DNA of 8,337 nt from Betaproteobacteria bacterium (GCA_020047725.1 JAIFNM010000106.1:1-8337); one strand, 5' to 3'. Numbered from the stretch's first letter, positions 1-6,616 are shown. Numbers and translations are program-made. The notes: generated from the sequence alone by a model not told the origin.

Positions 1-307
1 GGTCAGGAACGTTATTGATGGCTTGCTGAAACGCCTCCAATAATCTTTCCAGAGGCAGCGCAAGGGCTTGTAACGTAAATCCGACGTGCTGCGGTAGCTT
101 CACTTGACCCGCGAGCTCCAAGACCCCCGCAATACCCCTTGACTCGAGAATGGTACGGAGGGCTGCAAGACGAACCTCAGCAATCGCTTCCGAATTGTAT
201 TTGCCTTCTCCTTTCCTTTCTGGAATGTCTGGCATCCAATCGTCGAATAGCCAAGTTGCTTGCAGTACGGAATTATCTGGTTTGTACTTTATGAGTATCC
301 ATTTCAT
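1..307 (-). CDS. Partial unidentified protein, N-terminal ~102 residues, runs off left edge
   Basis: An open frame on the minus strand starts at an ATG (bases 305-307) and stays open to the left edge without a stop. An AAAAGG sequence lies nine bases upstream of the ATG. The translation begins MKWILIKYKPDNSVLQATWL and continues with a charged stretch and then helix-rich, leucine-rich sequence (for example LRTILESRGIAGVLELAGQV, FTLQALALPLERLLEAF). It looks coding: hydrophobic and charged residues alternate as in amphipathic helices and there is no stop in 102 codons. The same frame is open upstream of the ATG to a TAA near base 395 and reads plausibly there too (GIKPNYLFSSPPVWQL), so either the start lies elsewhere or the gene has lost its true 5' end. 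The helical texture is like the repeat portions of large defence-associated proteins, but I do not recognise the family and give no function. It points away from the sigma/GHKL operon, so it is a separate unit. Confidence 0.5.
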   Translation of the reverse strand, partial: MKWILIKYKPDNSVLQATWLFDDWMPDIPERKGEGKYNSEAIAEVRLAALRTILESRGIAGVLELAGQVKLPQHVGFTLQALALPLERLLEAFQQAINNVPD

Positions 308-1039
308 CTGCGATTGCCTTTTAATTAATTGCCACACAGGAGGCGATGAAAACAAATAGTTTGGCTTAATTCCCGGGTGGTAGATGCCTGATTAACCGTC
401 TCAGTAAGCATTCCCTGAATAACAGCGAACACTCAAGTGTCACTCAAAAGCTCACCAACTATTTTTTTCTGCCCTTAACTGACAATGATGACGTCCATCA
501 GTATGCCATTGAAGGTCGGGACCAGAGAAAGCCGCCAAGTTCGGAACAACTCATCAAAATCCTGTAGCTACAAAGAGATGGGGAGAGTATAGCGGTGCAA
601 ATCTGCCGGTTCTGAAAATAACCACCGGGTACAAAACAGATTCGTAACTGATGGCCGACGGTCGTCGACGCAAGCACTGCCTTGCCGGTGGTTTTGCCAG
701 CGAATGGGGGGCTTGCGCTGTTCAGAGTTCGAAACAGTACACTTATTTATATGGCGCTAGCCGACTACTAAGCAACGCTCCAAGACACGCAATCGTGCAT
801 CACAATTGTTCAGCCTGTGAGACCAAGCAGGGCGTTGATGCAAAACACCGATTCACTGGAGCCTTGGAGTCCTCTCATGACTCCTCGCATCACGCTGAAT
901 GACAGCGTGGTCGACTTTGACTAGAACGTTTCGATTTTCGTGCCTTTAGCGATGTCGTCAAAATGAGCAGGTGTCATATACAAAACACGGGACTGTCTGT
1001 AGAATTGTTTGTCATTGAGCTAAGAATAAAAGGACCGCC
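308..1039. other. Noncoding stretch with small inverted repeats, no supported gene
   Basis: About 730 bases without a credible gene. The longest open frame (plus strand 651-902) has no ribosome binding site and an unlikely composition (rich in His, Ser and Cys). The minus frame feeding the gene at 1-307 stops at a TAA near 395. Visible structure: CCGGT at 606-610 pairs with ACCGG at 624-628, while AACCACCGG at 620-628 can alternatively pair with CCGGTGGTT at 685-693. GGAGTC at 866-871 pairs with GACTCC at 879-884. TGTCAT occurs at 972-977 and again at 1010-1015, flanking the proposed promoter of the next gene. The composition is AT-richer than the operon that follows, and the change falls close to base 1030. 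Confidence 0.5.
977..1005 (+). promoter_or_regulatory. Candidate sigma-70 promoter for the WYL/sigma/GHKL operon
   Basis: TATACA at 977-982 (4 of 6 matches to TTGACA) and TAGAAT at 1000-1005 (5 of 6 to TATAAT) are separated by 17 bases, about 35 bases upstream of the GTG start of the first operon gene. Copies of TGTCAT on either side (972-977 and 1010-1015) could be contacts for a regulator such as the WYL protein encoded next, but a six-base word is weak evidence. This is a pattern match only. Confidence 0.3.
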
Positions 1040-1951
1040 GTGGCGGCAATCGGGTTTTCTGCAAAACTCGGACAGGCGCAAAGGGAGAGGCTTGCGCACA
1101 TAGATTTCCGTCTCTGGTTCCTCGGCGAGGTTTCTAGAGCGGACATCTGCTTGCGCTTCGGCGTCGCCCCCGCCGGTGCCACACGCGACCTCGCCCTGTA
1201 TCGTGAGGCCGCCCCGGATAACATCGCCTTCGATGGCAGAACCAAGACCTACCGCATCGGGGCTTCGTTCGTCCCCCTGTTCGAGCATTCCATCGACCGC
1301 GTCCTCTCATCGCTATCCCTCGGCTTTGGAGACGGAATCGGTGGCGGGGAAAGCCCGATGGTTCCTTGCGAGTTTCCCTCGCCGATTAACAGGCCGGCAA
1401 CCGAGACGCTGGCCCGGGTGACAAGGGCAATCGCCTCGAAATCAGTTCTCCGCATCGTCTACTTCTCCGCCTCAGGAGGGGAGTCCCAGCGGGAAATCCT
1501 CCCCTTCGCCCTAGTAGACAACGGGCTCCGCTGGCACATCCGTGCCTTCGACAGGAAGACTTCCTCGTTTCGGGATTTCGTCATCACGCGGATACTCTCG
1601 GCCGATAGGGCGGACGGGGACGTGCCCAAAAAGGGCGAGGGGCCCGACGATGACGCCCAGTGGACCCGGGTGGTCGAGCTCGAACTGGTCGCGCACCCCG
1701 ACTCAGAACGCCCGGAACTTGCCGCCCTTGACTATCCGATGGTGGACGGGATTCTCAGGATTCGGGCCCGTGCGGCCTTGGCCGGCTACGTCATGAGGCG
1801 CTGGAACGTCGACTGCTCGCCGGACCACCGCCTGCAGGGTCCGGAATATTCGCTGTGGCTCCGGGATTCGCTGGCCCTCTACGGCGTTGAGAGCGCCGCC
1901 ATCGCACCTGGATACGTTCCTCCCGGCCAGAAGGGTACCGCCCGTGGATAG
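1040..1951 (+). CDS. WYL-domain transcriptional regulator, BrxR/CapW-like
   Basis: A 303-residue predicted DNA-binding regulator. The N-terminus (residues ~16-75: RERLAHIDFRLWFLGEVSRA, then RFGVAPAGATRDLALYRE) is the winged-helix region typical of BrxR/CapW-type regulators. Residues ~124-185 form the WYL domain. Its signature is W165-H166-I167 in GLRWHIRAFD rather than literal W-Y-L, a variant I associate with this subfamily, followed by FRDFVITRI. Residues ~205-290 fit the C-terminal WCX extension. The usual length is about 280-300 residues, so it appears complete. The start is a GTG with AAAAGGA centred about eight bases upstream. Relatives repress anti-phage operons (BREX, CBASS) and are thought to release DNA on sensing a ligand, possibly a nucleic-acid fragment or nucleotide. 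It is the first gene of the operon and runs into the sigma-like gene, so control of that operon is the natural role (inference). Family assignment is firm; ligand and operator are unknown. Confidence 0.85.
   Translation: MAAIGFSAKLGQAQRERLAHIDFRLWFLGEVSRADICLRFGVAPAGATRDLALYREAAPDNIAFDGRTKTYRIGASFVPLFEHSIDRVLSSLSLGFGDGIGGGESPMVPCEFPSPINRPATETLARVTRAIASKSVLRIVYFSASGGESQREILPFALVDNGLRWHIRAFDRKTSSFRDFVITRILSADRADGDVPKKGEGPDDDAQWTRVVELELVAHPDSERPELAALDYPMVDGILRIRARAALAGYVMRRWNVDCSPDHRLQGPEYSLWLRDSLALYGVESAAIAPGYVPPGQKGTARG
1931..1946 (+). promoter_or_regulatory. Ribosome binding site and alternative GTG start for the sigma-like gene
   Basis: AAGGG at 1931-1935 lies eight bases before an in-frame GTG at 1944, which would overlap the WYL gene's TAG (1949-1951). 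A second option is the ATG at 1965 with GGTGA at 1955-1959, five bases upstream. The GTG adds only seven residues (VDRPVKP) outside the ankyrin repeats. A farther in-frame TTG at 1887 has no clear site. Either good start implies translational coupling to the WYL gene. I use the ATG. Confidence 0.45.
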
Positions 1952-1964
1952 GCCGGTGAAGCCC

Positions 1965-4322
1965 ATGAATCCTCTTCTACGAATGGCCGTCCTCGCCGGG
2001 GTCGAGACCGCCGTCCGCATCCATATTCGAAGGGGGGACGATTTGGACGTCCGGGACGGAGGCGGAGCGACCCCGCTGATGCTCGCCGCCGGCCGAAGGA
2101 AAAGGGGCATCGTAGCCTTGCTCTTGTCGGCCGGAGCCGACCCATCGCTCACAGACCCGTCCGGTCTCGACGCCATTGGTCACGCGGAGCGCTCGGGAGC
2201 TGCCGAATGCGCGGACCTCATTCGCGCCTCCCTTGCGGCCGTTCCCGTCGACAGCCCTTTAGCCGAGGCAGAAGGAGAATCCGTTGTTTCCACTGGACCG
2301 GTCGTCCAATCTCTCGACGACACGGATGTCTCGCAAAACGACGTTGAGGTGGTCGGCGAAGTGGTGGCTATAGCAGCGTGGGAACGCAGGGAAATGGGAC
2401 CGCAGGCGAGGGAGAGCATTTTCTTTCCGAAAACCTCGAACGGGAATCCGGTAGACGAACTTCGGGAGTCCAAGCGGCTGTTGGAGGAAGCCGACCCCAA
2501 CCTCAAAACCGAATCCGTTCCCGCGGATGTGGCTGATTTGTGGGGCTTCGGCACACTGGGCGACGAATCCTGTTCCAACGAATGGGAGCCCGAAGCAGAG
2601 AACGTAGCTCCTGACGGCGACGCCGCCCTCGCCGATAAGGTTCGGGCAGTGCACGAGGCAATAGGCCGGCACAGGGCGGTGGACTCGGATGAGGATTGGA
2701 GCGATGTCGAGGCCTTCCTTCCAGAACGCGCGCTGCCACTCGCCCGCGACGACGGAGAGGGGCCAGGTGTTCGCAGCCTTCTCCTTCGGGCGTTCCGCGA
2801 GGGCTCCGTTCCGGAATCGTCCCTTAACGAGGTTTGTCGAGAGGCTGACGGCACGCGGAACGAAGAGGCCGAGCGGCTCCTTTCCTTCGTATTGGGTGAC
2901 CTCGGTGCCACGGTTGACGAGCGGGACGAGAGCGACGGCGCGCCGCACGAGCCGAGCGAGACTTTCGCGGAGGAGCCTTTTCTGACTGAAGCTATGAAGT
3001 TCGCAAAGGAACTCGCTTCCGGCAGAAACGAGCCACTTCCGCTCTATCTCCGCGGGTTCAAAGCCAAGCTGCTCAAAGCCGAGGAGGAGCTCGCCCTCGG
3101 CAGGGACATGGAGGAAGCGGGCGAAGCTGCTCTCGACGCCCTGGCAGAGTGGCCGGCGGGCGTCGCCGCCGTCGTTGAGGCGGGCAGGAGGGTTGCCAGC
3201 GGTGCAGCGGACGTGGAGTCGTTCAGTTCCGGCTGCGAGCCCTCTGACGATGGAGAACCTGCCATCCAGGTTCTTGAGTCCGACTCCGAGGACGATGTAG
3301 TCGAACTAGACCAGGACGCCGCGGCGTTCGTGGCTGCTGTCTGCGAGGTCGAGGCCTCTTGCGGCGAAAAAAGCCGCCTTCGCGCTGCGCTGGCGGCAGC
3401 CCACCTATCTAGGGGATTTCTCCTCGAACTCGCCAGGGAAGTCGGCAGTACGGGGGCCGCGTCGGACTTCGCGGCAGCTGTGATGAAGCAGGCCGACGCA
3501 CGCGAGAGGATGATACTTTCCAACCTCCGGCTGGCCTTCTCCCTCGCGAAGAAATACATGCGCTCCGGCGAACCGTTAGAGGACCTGGTTCAGGAGGGGA
3601 ACATCGGCCTGATGAAAGCGGTCGAGCGATATGACTGGCGCAAGGGCTTCCGCTTTTCCACCTATGCAACTTGGTGGATTCGCCAACAAATTTCGAGGGC
3701 TGTCGCTGACAAGGCGAGAACCATCCGGATACCCGTCCACATGCACGAGAACGTCCGGCGCACGGAGCGCGAGCGGGACGCGTTCGAGGCGCGCACGGGA
3801 CGGCCGGAGAATCTCGAGGAAACCGCCAGCCGAATGGGCATTCCAGTGTGGAAGGCGCGAAGGATACTCGAACTCTTCGAGAGCACCGCGTCGCTCGATG
3901 AGCCGGACGCAGAGACGGAACGGCCGTTTGGCGAGAAGCTTGCCGACCCCGAAGCTGAAGACCCTTGCCTGCATGCGGAGGCGGTCTCTCTGCGCTCGAC
4001 GCTGCTGGGAATGATTGGCGAGTTGAAGGAGCGGGAGGGTGAAGTAATCACCTTACGTTTCGGGCTCGGCGGCGAGGACTCCATGACCCTTGAGGAGGTC
4101 GGGCAGCGGTTCGACGTGACTCGTGAACGAATCCGCCAAATTGAGTCCAAGGCCCTGCGCAGGCTCTCCCATTCGACCCGCAAGGAAATCCTTGCCATTT
4201 ATATGGGTGAGGGACGCGAGATGAAAGGGAACAAGCTCGCAGCCGAACCCGCCGGGGAAGCCCCGGAAGACAACACCGACTTGGAAACAGACAACACGGG
4301 TTTCGCACCCGCTTTGATATGA
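1965..4322 (+). CDS. mzaA: Ankyrin-repeat/primary-type sigma-70 fusion, Mza-type defence operon
   Basis: A 785-residue protein. Residues ~1-90 hold two to three ankyrin repeats (GGGATPLMLAAGRRKRGIVA, LLLSAGADPSLTD). An acidic linker follows. Residues ~269-320 (VRSLLLRAFREGSVPESSLN onward) resemble sigma region 1.1. Region 1.2 is at ~355-400 (LPLYLRGFKAKLLKAEEELA) and continues, as in RpoD, into the start of the nonconserved region (LAEWPAGVAAVVEAGRRV). Region 2 begins near residue 516 (MILSNLRLAFSLAKKYM), with EDLVQEGNIGLMKAVERYDW for core binding and GFRFSTYATWWIRQQISR for -10 melting and recognition. Region 3 covers ~590-650 and region 4 ~680-765, where TLEEVGQRFDVTRERIRQIE keeps the -35-contact residues. 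A polar ~35-residue tail ends the protein. No frameshift is seen. A sigma factor preceding GHKL and Z1 genes matches the Mza system; the symbol follows that gene order as I recall it. The role is inferred: recruiting RNA polymerase, or competing with the host sigma factor, in response to infection. Confidence 0.85.
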   Translation: MNPLLRMAVLAGVETAVRIHIRRGDDLDVRDGGGATPLMLAAGRRKRGIVALLLSAGADPSLTDPSGLDAIGHAERSGAAECADLIRASLAAVPVDSPLAEAEGESVVSTGPVVQSLDDTDVSQNDVEVVGEVVAIAAWERREMGPQARESIFFPKTSNGNPVDELRESKRLLEEADPNLKTESVPADVADLWGFGTLGDESCSNEWEPEAENVAPDGDAALADKVRAVHEAIGRHRAVDSDEDWSDVEAFLPERALPLARDDGEGPGVRSLLLRAFREGSVPESSLNEVCREADGTRNEEAERLLSFVLGDLGATVDERDESDGAPHEPSETFAEEPFLTEAMKFAKELASGRNEPLPLYLRGFKAKLLKAEEELALGRDMEEAGEAALDALAEWPAGVAAVVEAGRRVASGAADVESFSSGCEPSDDGEPAIQVLESDSEDDVVELDQDAAAFVAAVCEVEASCGEKSRLRAALAAAHLSRGFLLELAREVGSTGAASDFAAAVMKQADARERMILSNLRLAFSLAKKYMRSGEPLEDLVQEGNIGLMKAVERYDWRKGFRFSTYATWWIRQQISRAVADKARTIRIPVHMHENVRRTERERDAFEARTGRPENLEETASRMGIPVWKARRILELFESTASLDEPDAETERPFGEKLADPEAEDPCLHAEAVSLRSTLLGMIGELKEREGEVITLRFGLGGEDSMTLEEVGQRFDVTRERIRQIESKALRRLSHSTRKEILAIYMGEGREMKGNKLAAEPAGEAPEDNTDLETDNTGFAPALI

Positions 4323-4332
4323 GGCACGCCGA

Positions 4333-5859
4333 ATGACGGGCAAGACTCGCCCCGCCCCGCCAAAAGCAGGGGCAATGTTGGAAGCCCTTCGAGGACTTGG
4401 CTACTCAACGGCCTCCGCCCTGGCCGACGTGATTGATAACAGCGTTTCCGCCGGCGCGTCGAAGGTCGGCGTCTCGTTCGACTGGGACGGGAAGGCCAGT
4501 AGAGTCTCGGTCCTCGATGACGGAAGGGGGATGACTGACGCCGAACTCGAAACCGCGATGACGCTTGGCGCAAGGAGCCCGCTGGAAGAGCGAGCAGCCG
4601 ACGACTTGGGGCGCTTCGGCATGGGGCTTAAGACCGCCTCGCTTTCGCAGTGCCGCCGATTGACCGTGGCCTCCAGACGCGAAGGGGGGGCTATCTCCTG
4701 TCTGCGATGGGACTTGGACGCCCTGGCCTTATCGGACGGAGGCTGGAATCTGTACGAGGGCCCCGCAGAGGGTTCTGAAGAATTTCTCGCCCCGCTTACT
4801 CCCGTTCGCTCAGGCACCTTGGTCCTCTGGGAGAAGCTCGACCGAATCGTGACCTCCGGTTACGACGTCGACCATTTCGGCGACCTCGCGGATGACGTCG
4901 AGTTGCGAATGGGCATGGTTTTCCACCGCCTTTTGGAAGGTAACGCGCCCGTTTTCAGGTTATACCTGAACGGAAAACAGGTCAGGCCATGGGACCCGTT
5001 CATGACCGGTCATCCGGCGAAGCCATGGCACTCGCCCGTCGCCAGAACGACCACCCCGTCAGGTGCCATTGAGGTCCAGTGCCACGTGCTTCCCCACAAA
5101 GACCGGCTCTCCGACGACGAGTTCAAAAGGGCCGGCGGCCCCGAGGGGTGGACATCGCATCAAGGTTTCTACGTCTACCGTAACCGCCGCCTACTTCTTG
5201 CGGGCGGATGGTTAGGTCTCGGACAGGGCAGGACGTGGAACCGTGAGGAGTCACACCGCCTCGCCCGTATTCGCCTTGACATCCCCAACACTGCCGACGC
5301 GGAATGGAAAATCGACGTCAAAAAGTCTACTGCCAGACCGCCGGTGCTCGTCAAGGTCTGGTTGACAAAGCTTGCTGAGGACACGCGAGAAAGGGCTCGG
5401 AGGGTTTTTGCCTTTCGAAGCACACCCACACCAGGCCCCGGTGGCGTGCGGGTCGAGCAGGCCTGGCGCGTTGAGCGGCTCAAGGAGGGTGTCCGCTACA
5501 GAATCGACGAGGCGCATCCAGCAGTCGCAGCTGTAATTGAGGTAGCCGGCGAACGGTCGGCTCTTGTGAGGGCGATGCTGCGTGTCGTTGAGGAGACGGT
5601 GCCCGTCCAACGCATCTGGCTGGATACGGCCGAGAACCGGGATACGCCAAAGACGGGCTTCTCCGGTGATTCGCCCGAAGCTCCCGAGGGTGTGCAGAAG
5701 GTGCTGCTCACGCTCTACCGCGATATGACAGGCAGGCGCAGCATGAGTCCCGAGTCTGCCGTCCGTACGCTGTTGGCGACGGACCCGTTCCAAAACTATC
5801 CGGCGCTCGTCGCCTCCCTGCCGGGAGCGAACGCGGCCGCTGAAGGGAGTAGCAAATGA
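4333..5859 (+). CDS. mzaB: GHKL (MutL/MORC-like) ATPase of Mza-type defence operon
   Basis: A 508-residue protein with an N-terminal HSP90/MutL-type ATP-binding fold. The N-box is ADVIDNSVSAGA at ~31-42, with D32 where many GHKL enzymes have the catalytic Glu, and N36 for magnesium. The G1 box is DDGRGM at 62-67. The GRFGMGLKTAS motif at 93-103 supplies the lid and the lysine-containing loop. A second domain (~200-330) with a conserved-looking lysine (KIDVKKSTARPP) resembles the S5-fold transducer region of MutL/MORC proteins. The C-terminal ~150 residues are not recognised. The ATG is ten bases after the sigma-like gene's TGA, and GAGG at 4321-4324 overlaps that stop, eight bases upstream. 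The 3' end overlaps the next gene by ATGA. Bacterial MORC-like ATPases next to Z1 proteins were linked to restriction-like systems and later placed in Mza. It probably acts as an ATP-driven clamp or switch on DNA working with the Z1 protein (inference). The fold is very clear; the exact role is not. Confidence 0.88.
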   Translation: MTGKTRPAPPKAGAMLEALRGLGYSTASALADVIDNSVSAGASKVGVSFDWDGKASRVSVLDDGRGMTDAELETAMTLGARSPLEERAADDLGRFGMGLKTASLSQCRRLTVASRREGGAISCLRWDLDALALSDGGWNLYEGPAEGSEEFLAPLTPVRSGTLVLWEKLDRIVTSGYDVDHFGDLADDVELRMGMVFHRLLEGNAPVFRLYLNGKQVRPWDPFMTGHPAKPWHSPVARTTTPSGAIEVQCHVLPHKDRLSDDEFKRAGGPEGWTSHQGFYVYRNRRLLLAGGWLGLGQGRTWNREESHRLARIRLDIPNTADAEWKIDVKKSTARPPVLVKVWLTKLAEDTRERARRVFAFRSTPTPGPGGVRVEQAWRVERLKEGVRYRIDEAHPAVAAVIEVAGERSALVRAMLRVVEETVPVQRIWLDTAENRDTPKTGFSGDSPEAPEGVQKVLLTLYRDMTGRRSMSPESAVRTLLATDPFQNYPALVASLPGANAAAEGSSK

Positions 5860-6218
5860 CGGATGACGAAGGCAAGATTTTCCAGCGGGTTCTGAGCGTC
5901 GCCCAGACCCTTCTTCAGGCTGACCGGGAGAATGGCATGGTCACGCCGGCCCTCATATCAGAGCAGGTCGAGGTGGCGGCGATGGTTGTCGCCCGCGGTG
6001 CGGACATCGACAAAAAGGCAGCAGTCGCCGAACTTATACGCCGTTTCAGTCTGTGGATAGGGAAGGACTCGAGCAGCGAAAATTATGGCCATTTTGTCGC
6101 TGGGCAGCGAAAATTATCAATTTTGAGCGGCACATACGGAAAGTGCGGCAGAATCTCCAGCGGCGATATTGGCGACAAATCCGTTGTCGTTCGTTGTCGT
6201 AAAAATAGCATGTGCTAG
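5856..6218 (+). pseudogene. mzaC: Truncated Z1-domain protein (first ~72 residues), tail replaced by repeat DNA
   Basis: Translation starts at an ATG overlapping the GHKL stop (ATGA), with AAGGGAG six bases upstream, as expected for an operon gene. Residues ~1-72 (ending ELIRRFSLWIGKDS) match my recollection of the helical N-terminus of Z1-domain proteins, where a pattern like VWVG plus a short acidic stretch precedes the core of the protein. Full-length Z1 proteins have roughly 900 residues; here everything after about base 6072 is lost. The remaining ~48 codons run through the GCAGCGAAAATTAT repeats and into the left arm of a 46-nt palindrome, and read as low-complexity noncoding sequence up to the TAG at 6216-6218. 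The ATP-binding and nuclease/helicase-like core is therefore absent, and so are the expected downstream DUF/PD-(D/E)XK and AIPR genes. The cause may be an element insertion with later deletion, or recombination. Z1 identity rests on a short segment and on operon position. Confidence 0.6.
6073..6117. repeat. 14-bp direct repeat at the Z1 truncation junction
   Basis: GCAGCGAAAATTAT occurs at 6073-6086 and exactly again at 6104-6117, 31 bases apart. Between them is an inverted partner (ATTTTGTCGCT, 6091-6101), and related words follow (GAGCGGCACA, TGCGGCAGAA, AGCGGCGATA). Repeated transposase-binding motifs of this kind with an AAAATT core resemble terminal regions of IS21-like elements, but no transposase gene is present in the window, so the element type is a guess. 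The composition switches from GC-rich to AT-rich here. Confidence 0.6.
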
Positions 6219-6234
6219 TTTTATCGCAACGAAC
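6189..6234. repeat. 46-nt near-perfect palindrome
   Basis: The arms GTTCGTTGTCGTAAAAATAG (6189-6208) and CTAGTTTTATCGCAACGAAC (6215-6234) are inverted copies. The inner core TAGCA-TG-TGCTA is perfect, and over the full 22 base pairs there are only two mismatches and two G-T wobbles. CGTTGTCGT also occurs as a tandem direct repeat (6182-6190 and 6192-6200), and CGACAA at 6173-6178 can pair with TTGTCG at 6184-6189. It may be a recombinase or resolvase site, a transposon-end structure or a bidirectional terminator; the sequence alone does not decide. Confidence 0.7.
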
Positions 6235-6438
6235 AGAAATGACTAATGCATTTTTTCCAACTTCTCAGTCATTCGGTTACCTCGCCCCGTGTAACAGGAA
6301 TCGGACGCGTACTAAACGCTACCGACTAGATAAGTCAGCTTACATCTGCGAAAGACCAGTACAAACGTATAGTTCGCAGCCCTTGTTGAAAACTCGGTGT
6401 GAAGAGAAAGTCGGCTCGGCTCATAGTGAATTCTTAAT

Positions 6439-6458
6439 ATAGGTATTGTTGTACCTAT
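6439..6458. promoter_or_regulatory. Operator-like palindrome ATAGGTA-N6-TACCTAT
   Basis: Perfect 7-bp arms (6439-6445 and 6452-6458) flank TTGTTG. The arm length and spacing suit a dimeric helix-turn-helix repressor. No gene starts close by on either strand, so its target is unknown and it may be a remnant. Confidence 0.35.
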
Positions 6459-6579
6459 TTTGAGAATTAGACAAGGTAGTCACCAGGACAGCTGCCCTGA
6501 CGTAGCGGAGGTACTTTTTGGGTCATCAGCGTAGTTATGCCTTCATAATGGCACCTCCCGCCATAGCCTCTTCCGTAAC

Positions 6580-6616
6580 ATAATAAAAAATACCTTACTG
6601 AAATACTGGCGTAAGG
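6580..6616 (-). terminator. Candidate rho-independent terminator for the phosphoesterase gene
   Basis: Read on the minus strand, CCTTAC (6616-6611) pairs with GTAAGG (6598-6593) around a 12-base loop, followed immediately by TATTTTTTATT (6592-6582). The stem is only six base pairs, so it is weak, but the T-run and its position about 95 bases beyond the stop codon fit. Confidence 0.35.

Noticed and set aside
150..359. 69-residue plus-strand open frame
   Set aside because: It is antisense to the better minus-strand frame at 1-307, with Ser/Cys-rich, domain-free sequence.
651..902. 83-residue plus-strand open frame
   Set aside because: There is no ribosome binding site, the composition is random-looking, and it spans inverted repeats.
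981..1012. ACAAAACA ... TTGTTTGT as a WYL operator
   Set aside because: The arms match imperfectly and are AT-rich, so the pairing is not above background.
2180..2948. Long minus-strand open frames (229 and 243 residues) inside the sigma-like gene
   Set aside because: They are antisense shadows in GC-rich coding DNA; the plus frame carries clear ankyrin and sigma domains.
3044..4573. Minus-strand open frames opposite sigma and GHKL motifs
   Set aside because: They are Ser/Arg-rich translations typical of antisense frames and have no domains.
5251..5793. 180-residue minus-strand open frame within the GHKL gene
   Set aside because: It is opposite well-conserved coding sequence and has no start signal.
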